Below the pieces are notes generated by a model. That model saw nothing but the letters and a program-made list of their open reading frames with translations, did no database searches and had not been told where the DNA came from. The translations under genes were made by a program, and so were the position numbers. From Spirogloea muscicola (Eukaryota > Streptophyta > Zygnematophyceae > Spirogloeales > Spirogloeaceae): DNA of 12,014 nucleotides. The first letter of the stretch is position 1; the number at the start of each line of letters is the position of its first letter. This document shows, in pieces, positions 1 to 12,014 of the stretch. The DNA lies in the NCBI GenBank assembly GCA_009602725.1, contig WELB01000263.1, positions 99,241 to 111,254 on the forward strand, given 5' to 3'.

Positions 1-124
<124 letters not shown>

Positions 125-144
125 GCCAGGCCCTCTGCAAAGTC

Positions 145-171
145 CCGCCGCCGCCGCCGCCGCCGCCGCCG
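145..171. repeat. (CCG)9 trinucleotide run in the 5' UTR of the first gene
   Basis: Nine uninterrupted CCG units end five bases before the proposed ATG at 177. Triplet runs of this kind also occur upstream of the CBS gene at 4266-4295 and are a feature of the GC-rich gene starts here. The run is probably length-variable between strains. Confidence 0.9.
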
Positions 172-176
172 GCAGC

Positions 177-510
177 ATGGTGGCGACCGCCACGGTCGCA
201 GGCGCGGTGCTGGGCCTGGCCGTGCAGCTCTACAGCAACGCCGTGCGCAAGCTCCCGCTCATGCGCCGTGAGTGCTCGCCGCTCCGCTCCGCGGCTCCCC
301 CCAAGGCCACGCCGCGGCGGGGCGGCCGCTGAGCGCAGTCTTGAGGCGGCGGGCGCTCGCTATGCGCAGACCCGTGGGAGCACGTCGTGGGCATGGTGGT
401 GGGCTCTGCCGCCGCCAACGCGCTGGTGGCCTGGGAGGAGCGCGCCCAGGCGGACCTGCAGAAGATGCTGGACGACAACAAGGCCGCCAACAGCCGCCGC
501 CGCTTCAAAG
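177..510 (+). CDS. Small membrane protein, possible mitochondrial complex I accessory subunit (partial, 3' end unresolved)
   Basis: Two exons are visible. Exon 1 is 177-267 and starts at an ATG with A at -3 and G at +4. A 102-nt intron (268-369) has donor GTGAGT and acceptor GCGCAG. Exon 2 starts at 370 and restores the frame across a split His codon, giving LPLMRHPWEHVVGM at the junction. The protein has a short hydrophobic N-terminal segment (about residues 2-17), a basic NAVRKLPLMRHPWEH stretch, a second hydrophobic segment (about 37-50), then a charged amphipathic helix with WEERAQADLQKMLDDNKAAN ending in RRRF near base 506. This architecture recalls small membrane-arm accessory subunits of mitochondrial NADH dehydrogenase (plant P1-like or B14.5b/NDUFC2-like), an inference from pattern only. 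No GT donor occurs between RRRF and base 551. The frame stays open to a TGA at 660-662, but the tail after about 510 is low-complexity and probably not coding. A GC donor (AAAG/GCCTGC, 510/511) is one possibility. Confidence 0.6.
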
Positions 511-629
511 GCCTGCGCCCCTCCCCCTCCCACTCCCCACGAGCCCCGCTGTGCTGTCGGGCCCCCATTGCTCAAGCTCCCTGCCGCGCTGCTGCATTGG
601 CCCCACTGGGCGGCCATTACCGGCACTTC

Positions 630-634
630 TGTAA
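630..634 (+). terminator. Possible TGTAA polyadenylation word for the first gene
   Basis: TGTAA is the common poly(A) signal of green algae. This copy lies about 120 nt after the recognisable end of exon 2 and would fit if the first gene stops nearby. A five-base word occurs often by chance and the gene's stop codon is not resolved, so support is weak. Confidence 0.25.
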
Positions 635-662
635 CCAACACAGAGGTACAGCTTGGTGTTGA

Positions 663-2367
663 GCGTTTGGGTCTCAGCGATGCAGCAGCACGGCCGCTCT
701 GCGTCGTTGCATGTGTACTGTTGGTCCTCAGATGTCCTTCAGTCAGGTCTTGAGTGGTCACGAAGCACGTGCCAGGCCAGCTTCCAGCTGCCTTTCCGTT
801 GTGGATGCTGATGCTGCAGTGGGCTTGCGAAATGCGCCCAGGTACGCCGAGGCATGCCCAGGCGGAGGATCCTGCTTGAGGCAGGTGCAACGGACCCAGG
901 CACTCCAGGTCCTTCGTTGAGTTGCGAGCTCGCTGTCTATCAGCAGATACTTACAGAAGAGATCTGGCCTTCGGATTTGTCCAAGGCAAGAAGGGGGGTT
1001 GGGAAAGCAATGACGATCTTAGGAAATGGTTTCCAGTGTGCTATTGAATGCACTGGCCTTCTCCGGAGCTCCATCACTCCATTTGTTACGTGAACTGCAA
1101 AGAGTCAAGCATGTGGCCTCGTCAGCCTCTAGAGATTGTTTGCGTATTTGAAACAAGCGAAGGCCAAAATGGCCAAGTACAAAGGCAGGCACATCTAATG
1201 ACGTACATCACCCACTGCAGATTGACCCCCTCAGTAACCACGGGTCCTCCAGAGAGATGTTGTGTGCACTAGGCCTGTGACATCCGCAGGCTAAAGATTT
1301 CTCAACTTTACCCCCGGTTCTCACAACTGACCGACTCTGGCAACACTTCGATGATATATAGCACACATGAGCTGCATCCAATCAAGCAAACCATTTGCTG
1401 AGCAATATGTGCTTTTGGCCATGTTGTATCTAGTCTTGCTGTGGCTTGCACGATGCACAGCACCTCAGCGTGGGATCATGGCTTCCTGTATTGGTATCTA
1501 TCCTGACCAGAGCTGCTGAATGAATGGGCCAAGAAGTCATCTATGCACCATGCATGTACCACGTGTAGAGCGTAATGCTTAGCCTGCGTCTCAGCGTTCA
1601 AGGCAGACTGCCAGCCCATGCTGCGCTGCCCGAAGGCAGCGCTTCAGAAAGGCAGACGTTAAGATGTGATGCGCATTCACCTCTCTGGGTGCTAACCATT
1701 AGCGCCTGAAGGAGGCACCTGCAAGCAGTTCGAACCAAGATCAACCTTATGCCCATGGAAAGGGCCGGTATGTACATTCTTGCCAAGTGCAGTGAAGTGA
1801 TGTGCATAGTAGCGCCACCACAATACCTGAGCAGGGCGACGACTACTTTATAGCGCAGCTTGTGTAGGCGATGCAGACTGCCATATGTTGGGGTCGAGAA
1901 TGAGAGCTCTTCACTTGTCCAACCTCCGTTTCTTTGCTACCTGCAGAACACGGAGTCCAACTTAGCAAGACCTTGTGGAGCATGCAAACAGTGCTCTGTG
2001 TGCAGGCTAGTATGTATGCACTTGGAAGACAGGCTGTCCTCCTGAAAGTTCGTGATCGTCAATGAATACAGGCCTCTGCCTGCATGCAGGAGTAGGCAAT
2101 CAGCAAGTATCGACCTTCAAATTCCTGTCCTTTCGACGTTTTGCAAGAATCTCTGTCATCAACGCTGCCTCCTGCACACAATGTGACGACAGGCACACAA
2201 AGCTGAGTATTGATGGCAAACAATGACACTGTGAGATTGTCCTTGGATTTCCACTGCCCTCTATGGATGGGCACTTATCCTTTCCGTTTGGCTGGCATGA
2301 GCAACCAAGCCTGCAGCACTACAAGCAGAGCACTGGATCGAACTTGGCGGGCAAAGCACTCCACAGC
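663..2367. other. Stretch without a recognised gene
   Basis: No reading frame here on either strand gives a recognisable protein or a convincing chain of exons. The longest open frames are under 80 codons, mostly Cys/Ser/Leu-rich, and look random. Base composition is lower in GC than the gene starts. The stretch probably holds the unresolved 3' part of the first gene on its left and the 3' UTR of the RTF2 gene on its right. No TGTAA word was found on the minus strand between 2367 and 956; the first is at 955-951. A short perfect palindrome, cctgcatgcagg, sits near 2079-2090. Confidence 0.5.
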
Positions 2368-3949
2368 TTAGAGGCCAGGCGTCTCAATCGCCAACAGCCT
2401 TTGTAGTACCTCTGCCTCATTGTTATTGAGTGATATGATGTCCTCTAGCACGTAGGCCACACCACATACTGAGCACGTCATGTCCTTCACCTTAACAAGG
2501 GGCATAGGTTTGTTTGGGGCCAGTAAGGCTGAACATACGTAAAGGCAATCTTTAGATGATTGTGCACCCTTCAGGAGAGGCTCTCAATCAGTCAACCTTC
2601 TTACATAGGGTGCTGATTGCAACGACCACCAGAAGAGGACATACGTGACTGAGTACTTCAAGCAAGTCTGGTTGGCAGCAGCACACCTGACGCAGCGCTC
2701 GGGTACTGAAGCAGTGGCCACACCTTCTGAGCAGCGAGAACCTGTGCATGCCACAGTAATGAAACTTTCACAATCTGCACATGAAGCAGCACCCTGCTGC
2801 CAACGCCGACCGAGCAACTCCAGCCAAAAGAAGTCTGCAGTCTGGCTGCCGGCATGTGCAGGTGATCACATGTACATAGGACGGGGCTCACGTCTGCAAG
2901 CCACCGGCTTTGACTCCAGTGATGGGGCATGTCCAAATAGGGACAGCTCTCAGCGTGCTGGGTTGTGAGCAAGGAGAGCTGGCTTTGCCATCAACCCCTG
3001 CTGACTGTGAAGCTACACCGGCATCAAGCTGGGCATCCTGATGTACAAGCCAGACATCCTGCACCGCGTAACAGGTTCAAGTAGTCAGTGGCTGCCTGCA
3101 AAGTGGACGACCAGCAAGGGACAACGATCAAAGCCTATGTTATGTGTTGGCGAGGCCAAGGAGACACACTCCATCCACTACCTTCAAGGACCTGAGGTGC
3201 GAGAAGCGCTCCTTGTACTGCTGCTGGTTGGCATACCTCCACTGTACCTCACGACGTTCGGAGGTAAAGTCAGCGTCACTGAGGAAGATGCTATGTAGCA
3301 CTCAAAATCGCGGACGCAACCAAGACAAGGCCAATGCACCATCGACTGAACTCAAGAACTCCTTCTAGGGCGGGCACTGATAAGCCGCTTTCACAAACCT
3401 TGGCCGAGTCATCGAGGAAGACGTCGCTCCTAGCCAGGAGGTACTGAACCACATTCTCGCGGTTGTACCTGCCCACGGCGACGGAGTAGCAGACCATCTG
3501 TGCTGATTTCACACAACAATAGCACATATGCCACATGCGAGCACCGCAGTATCCCGCAGTGCAATCACAGTAGAGTGTGGCGCGCGCGCGCTTACAATCT
3601 GCCAAGGCCGCACGCAACCACAGGCATGGCCAGTGGCTCCCCAGTCAGCGCGCACGTGCTCCAGTGCGCCGCTGCCTGGTCCCCCGCCGAAGCCCTCTCC
3701 GCAGCAGCCACGTAGGCGCTGCCAACCTGGCCGCCCCTCGTCGACCGGCACTGTGCGGCGCTGGCAGGAGCTCGGCCGCGGGCGAGTAAGCTTTGCAACG
3801 TAGACTGCCGCATGCTCGTCGACTTGGGCCAGCTGCACAGCAGCCGAGCAGGCGCCAAGGAGCGCTGCGCTGCACCTGCTGGCGACGCGCCAGGAGGCGC
3901 CGCGCAGGACATCGCTGCGGGAGATGATGGTGCCGCCGTCGAGCCCCAT
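2368..3949 (-). CDS. RTF2: RTF2-family protein (replication termination factor 2 homologue)
   Basis: Eight exons (minus strand, 5' to 3'): 3949-3876, 3760-3596, 3468-3399, 3247-3182, 3058-3019, 2946-2892, 2741-2687, 2490-2368, joining in frame into 215 residues ending in TAA. The N-terminus MGLDGGTIISRSDVLRG is the RTF2 signature, followed by SRSTRGGQ-like residues (CRSTRGGQV, 29-37) typical of plant/algal members. The first zinc-fold half is WSTCALTGEPLAMPVVACGL (58-77) plus YNRENVVQYLL (81-91). The second RING/U-box-like half has CPITG (145-149), CGHCFSTRAL (164-173) and CSVC (181-184), then YVLEDIISLN. RTF2 proteins stabilise stalled replication forks in fission yeast, are removed from forks by proteasome shuttles in human cells, and influence splicing in plants; this protein is expected to be nuclear. 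It is compact compared with animal members. Exons 1-3 and 7 are firm. The acceptors of exons 4 (GAG), 6 (GAG) and 8 (AAG) are not CAG or TAG and were chosen to keep frame and homology, so local boundaries may shift. Confidence 0.87.
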
Positions 3950-4264
3950 CTAGGGCGGAGCCGGCCTCAGCTAGCGATGCTCAGCGGTGAGCAGCGGCTG
4001 CCACAGCCCGTCATCTTGCAGCTGCAGCGAGACGCCGGCGGCAGGCAGAGTGACTTTGCGACTGGCATCGACGCCGCCGCAAGGGGCAGGGCGGCCGTCC
4101 CCAGCGCTGGCGCGCAGCCCGCGGCGACCACGGCACTGGCCTGCAGCCTCGGCTGCGGCCCCCTGACGACCTCGAGCCTTCGTCGCGATGTTGCGGCCGC
4201 AGAGGCGGAGTGAGTCGCCTCCGGTGCGGCTCCGCCCTCCGCTGACGACGCGGCGCTCGGCGCA

Positions 4265-4295
<31 letters not shown>

Positions 4296-4444
4296 CTGGT
4301 ACTGGCACTGGGGTAGGGGCTACGAGCAGGGAAGGCCCTGTTGCTTTCACGGCAATTTGCAGGCGCCGAAATCAACAAGGGTCCAGAAAGTCGGGTGCTG
4401 CCCACTTCGGGTGGGCAGTCCGCGGCACCGTCAAGAATTCGGCG
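3950..4444. promoter_or_regulatory. Divergent intergenic region between the RTF2 and CBS genes
   Basis: The 495 bp between the RTF2 start codon (minus strand, 3949) and the favoured CBS start codon (plus strand, 4445) is very GC-rich and contains a (GCC)10 run. Long open frames cross it on both strands, but their Ala/Arg/Gly-rich translations resemble no protein and reflect base composition. No TATA box is evident. It most likely contains both 5' UTRs and a shared or back-to-back promoter, inferred from gene orientation only. Confidence 0.5.
4266..4295. repeat. (GCC)10 trinucleotide run
   Basis: Ten perfect GCC units lie in the divergent intergenic region, about 320 bp upstream of the RTF2 start and 150 bp upstream of the favoured CBS start. 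It resembles the (CCG)9 run just before the first gene. Confidence 0.9.
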
Positions 4445-6347
4445 ATGGCGCAGAACTTTGCCGCAGGGCGCCGCAGTCCGGGCATCCGTGGAGCGGCGGG
4501 CCCCCCCCCGGACGGGGCGCTCCACGTGGCGGGCGGGTGAGTCAGCTCAGCAGGGGCGGGACTGCGGGGGTTCCTCCCCCCCCGCAGCGAAACTATTCCA
4601 CGGGCGTCGCAGCCCGCTCATGCCCAAATCGGTGTTCCATTCCGAGCACGCTGGCCGCAGTACGTAGCCTGTTTCCTGGAGCCCAGGAATCACGCTACAA
4701 AGAGGCAGCGCGGACAGTTACCCGCGGCCGGGCAGCTGGCCCGGAGCCCCACAGCCCCACAGCCCCCCCGCCGCGGTGGCCGGCCGGGCCCGGCGGCGCG
4801 CGCGGCGGGGCTTCCCGTGCGGCGCGGCGGAGGACGAGGAACAGGCGACGGTGGTGGTGTCGGACGAGGACCGCCGCGGCTCCGAGCACGGCATCCTGCC
4901 GCACGGCGAGTGGCCCGAGAGCTTCTCGCTGCTCAACTACGAGGACCTGTCCGCGCACTACGAGCCGATGCTCTTCAAAGACGAGGTGAGCTCTGCGCCT
5001 CAGTACACCCCACCCCCTTCTCAAACGCCGCCATCGCCGGCTTGCCAGCAGCTTGGCGGCCGCCACTGTCCTGTCCTTGGACCATTGACATGAGCTGTGG
5101 GTCAGCGCTCGGCAGCCTGAATTTCTGGCTCGCTGCCGGGGCTCTCGCCGCAGGCCCAGCCGTCCAGGATCATCGCCGAGGTCATGAGGACCAAGGTTTG
5201 GACCGCCACGCCGGAGTCCACCGTCGAGGAGGTGGAGCACCACTTTGAGACTATCTCTGGGCTGCCGGTCGTCGACAAGGACCTCAACGTGGTCGGCGTC
5301 ATCTCCAAGAAGGACAGGGCTTCCTCTCAGGTCCGCATTGCCCGGCCCTCGGCCCCAGACTGCGACATTGCAACAACCGCCTGCTGCTGGCCTCCGTTTG
5401 GCTGCTGGAGGCCTGCTGGTTGAGTAGTCTGGTCCACGGTCTAGGTTTGGGAGATGCAAGATCCTTGAGGTACACCTGCTGGTCACAGCATGACTTACGT
5501 CTATGACTTGAAAATTTTGTCATGATGAAGGTCCTGCAGTAGCCATTTGACATCCTCGCCCGGTCTTGAATTAAGTGAAATTTATGCATTGTGCGCAGCC
5601 AACCACAAAAGTGTCCGAGATCATGTCCAGCCCTGCAATTACGGTGGACAGTAACAAGACCATTTTGGGTGAGCATCTGCACTGAACCTCTTGCAGTGCT
5701 AGAATTGTCGAGGTCTGACCGATTGTGATGTTCTGAGTATTTGACCGCTGTCCAAAATGCACATGCAGACCAATGGCTCAACCAGGACATATCTACTCAT
5801 TATTGTAACCCATAAGCTCACAAAAGGCGAGACTCAGGGTACTTAAATTTGAGAGGCCGCTTTGTCAAATTGGATAGCCATGGCCCTTCAGCATGTGCTC
5901 ATTCTGAACCTCCTATTGTCATCACTGCAGAGGCCGCTATCTTGATGCTCAAGAACAAGGTCCACCGCATTCCTGTCACCAATGAATCCAACAAGCTTGT
6001 TGGTAAGATACTGTACTGACCCAGTAAACATGACCCTGTCTTTGCAAAACTGCCCAGGGGCTCCGGAGGCACTACTGTAAGGACATATATTCGTCCAGCA
6101 TATGCTCATGATCACCATCAAATGTCTATGAGGTCACTGCTGGTATTTGTGGCTAGTCACAGGTGCCTGACAGCACTAGCACGGTGATTAGAGGGCTTGT
6201 GGTGGACTCTCATGTGCCATAGAGATGTCGCACTCATTCAGGTTCTTGATCTCATTTGCTTGTTCTGATGAGAGCACTGCTGTCCGCTCTTTGCCAGGCA
6301 TGGTGACGCGCACGGACATTTTCACAGCGTTGGAAGAGAAGGCTTAA
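4445..6347 (+). CDS. Tandem CBS-domain protein, probably organelle-targeted (first exon uncertain)
   Basis: Exons 4763-4985, 5154-5330, 5599-5668, 5931-6002 and 6298-6347 join in frame to a TAA stop. The favoured first exon, 4445-4536, has a good ATG context (G at -3 and +4), a GTGAGT donor, and the phase needed for the acceptor at 4763, giving 227 residues. Residues 1 to about 50 are Arg/Ala/Gly/Pro-rich with few acids, like a chloroplast or mitochondrial transit peptide. A conserved-looking WPESFSLLNYEDLSAHYEPM block (81-100) precedes CBS domain 1 (about 106-164; SGLPVVDKDLNVVGVISKKD) and CBS domain 2 (about 165-227; VSEIMSSPAITV, VHRIPVTNESNKLVGMVTRT). CBS pairs bind adenosine ligands such as AMP, ATP or SAM and act as energy or redox sensors; no catalytic domain is attached, so a regulatory role is inferred without a known partner. 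An alternative first exon starts at ATG 4620 with donor at 4664 and the same phase. Divergent from RTF2, convergent with ArgRS. Confidence 0.82.
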
Positions 6348-6365
6348 GTATACACCAGTGTTGAG

Positions 6366-6370
6366 TGTAA
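6366..6370 (+). terminator. TGTAA polyadenylation word for the CBS gene
   Basis: TGTAA occurs 19 nt after the TAA stop of the CBS gene on the coding strand, where a poly(A) signal would give a very short 3' UTR. Algal 3' UTRs are often longer, so this may be a chance match. Confidence 0.4.
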
Positions 6371-6811
6371 TAGACTATGAAAGATGCTAATTGTCTTCAG
6401 AGAACCCTTCAGAGATTCTCAGTCAGTGCAGGTCCTTCGCTTCTGCGAGATAGGAAGGGGCAGAGCATGTCCTCTTTCTGGTGCCCTGCTTGTGATGGTT
6501 TACTGAGGAAGAAGATGTCCAGACTAGCCAGAAGGTCTACCTGTGTCAGTAGGAACAACTTGCCTGCTGCAGCTAAGCTGAAGAAGTCTTCTTGTGCTTA
6601 GGAAGAAGGCCTGCTGGCCTTTTGTCAAGAACCATACAATCTGCCGACAATCTGGAACGACTGCTGTGCCGCCCTCACTGAGCAGGCAATTACTCATATA
6701 AGTCTTGACGCATTCTGCCGCTTCCAGAGCTGGTGTTTGATGCTCCACAATAGGCAGCTTCCCCTGTATAGTGTCAGTGTACTTGTCTGGCATTTGGTAG
6801 CATGCCTCTCT
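6371..6811. other. Convergent intergenic stretch with no gene seen
   Basis: This lies between the candidate poly(A) words of the CBS gene and the ArgRS gene. Open frames of 74-89 codons on both strands show no recognisable protein, splice chain or domain. It most likely holds 3' UTR sequence of one or both convergent genes plus spacer. Confidence 0.5.
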
Positions 6812-6816
6812 TTACA
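6812..6816 (-). terminator. TGTAA polyadenylation word for the ArgRS gene
   Basis: On the minus strand this is the first TGTAA found after the ArgRS stop codon at 7452-7450, about 635 nt downstream. If used, it gives ArgRS a long 3' UTR of the size common in green algae, and that UTR would contain the palindrome at 7183-7222. Confidence 0.4.
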
Positions 6817-7182
6817 TTCATCTACCAGAGATGCAGACAGGCAGACACCCGATTGGTTGGGCTCATACAAGCCCGCACTGTAGTGACAGGCGAACTTGTC
6901 TCAGTGCCGATGCTTAATGATGGCTAGGTCGTACAAGTCTCTGTTGCAGCAAAAGAGAAGTGCATGCATGTGGTCAGAAAATTTCTTCATAACAAGGAAT
7001 CTCCTGATGGAACCTCCTGCTCATGCTCGTGAGGGTTTGCACATGGCTCAAGACAGGCTTGTTATACAGAGACACCAGTGGCAACAAGGATTTCACGTCT
7101 GCAGGAAGTGAGTACTCAGGTACATGAAGACATACTTGCAATTTTGCAAGCAATAAGATGTAGCCTTTGACAGTACACCTAG

Positions 7183-7222
7183 TGCAAGTTGTATTGTGCA
7201 CAAGTGCACAATACAACTTGCA
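7183..7222. repeat. Perfect 40-nt palindrome (19-nt arms, 2-nt centre)
   Basis: The left arm tgcaagttgtattgtgcac (7183-7201) is the exact reverse complement of the right arm (7204-7222), with aa between them; the match stops at both outer ends. It starts 228 nt past the ArgRS stop codon. In ArgRS-sense RNA it would form an 18-bp stem capped by CUUG, a tetraloop known for high stability. On the other strand the loop reads CAAG. No target-site duplication was seen. Confidence 0.95.
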
Positions 7223-7449
7223 ACTCTCTGCTCTCTCAGCCAGCTCATGCACACAAGGTGTCGGGCTCACTACTGTGCAAGACCCTTCCTTGTCAGCACA
7301 AGTAATATTGCAAGGCTTGGACAAGTGCACTCGAACCAGCCTTCTGGAACATGTCCCTGCCCTTTCTGCTCTTCTTAAAGCAGTGACCAAGCCACAGTTT
7401 GCACTTGTATAGCCCTGTCTCCAATTGCAAATCACCATGTGGCGCCTGA

Positions 7450-11985
<4,536 letters not shown>

Positions 11986-12014
11986 GCAGCGGCGCCGGAG
12001 CGCGACGGCGCTCC

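Noticed and set aside
1727-1736. GTTCGAACC, similar to a tRNA T-loop/B box
   Set aside because: No A box at a suitable distance and no cloverleaf stems could be found on either strand.
2059-2274. 71-codon frame on the minus strand
   Set aside because: No domain, no splice chain to neighbours and no similarity I recognise; likely within the RTF2 3' UTR or spacer.
3971-4525. 184-codon open frame on the minus strand upstream of RTF2
   Set aside because: It includes a poly-Ala run from the GCC repeat and low-complexity Arg/Gly sequence with no recognisable domain, and lies in the divergent promoter region.
4357-4989. 210-codon open frame on the plus strand at the CBS gene start
   Set aside because: It runs in a different frame from the CBS exons through 4985 and its translation is Arg/Pro/Ser/Thr-rich filler.
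4695-5486. 263-codon open frame on the minus strand across the CBS gene start
   Set aside because: It is antisense to exons 2 and 3 of the CBS gene, Arg/Gly/Ala-rich, and resembles no protein; GC-rich DNA opens such frames by default.
6524-6793. 89-codon frame on the minus strand between the CBS and ArgRS genes
   Set aside because: It lies beyond the ArgRS poly(A) candidate, shows no recognisable motif and has no supporting splice sites.

Overview
The window is nuclear DNA of a photosynthetic eukaryote, most likely a chlorophyte green alga. It has intron-dense genes with GT-AG introns mostly 70-300 nt long, GC-rich gene starts with CCG/GCC triplet runs, the algal/plant polyadenylation word TGTAA after some genes, and proteins of plant/algal type. 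No bacterial operon, phage, CRISPR array, rRNA or tRNA gene was recognised. All assignments come from reading the translated exons; no database search was possible.

Layout, left to right. (1) 1-123 is an uninterrupted run of A, probably a contig-edge or assembly artefact. (2) 177 to about 510, plus strand: the start of a small membrane protein gene (two exons seen, 3' end unresolved), possibly an accessory subunit of mitochondrial complex I. (3) About 663-2367: no gene recognised. (4) 2368-3949, minus strand: an eight-exon RTF2-family gene (replication termination factor 2, RING/U-box-like zinc fold), 215 residues as reconstructed. (5) 3950-4444: a GC-rich divergent intergenic region with a (GCC)10 run. 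(6) About 4445-6347, plus strand: a gene for a protein with two CBS domains and a probable N-terminal targeting peptide. Its first exon is uncertain, but the five later exons join cleanly in frame. (7) 6348-7449: the convergent 3' region, with TGTAA words on both strands and a perfect 40-nt palindrome lying in the probable 3' UTR of the next gene. (8) 7450-11837, minus strand: a complete 16-exon arginyl-tRNA synthetase gene, 596 residues, all exon phases matching. Just upstream, 11838-11985 holds an out-of-frame reading frame that looks like an organelle transit peptide.

The genes are housekeeping genes with no evident pathway in common: fork or splicing maintenance (RTF2), a CBS regulator, translation (ArgRS) and possibly respiration. 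RTF2 and the CBS gene are divergent neighbours that may share a promoter; the CBS gene and ArgRS converge. I found no convincing undescribed system. The best leads are the palindrome and the frame-shifted transit-peptide-like leader of ArgRS.
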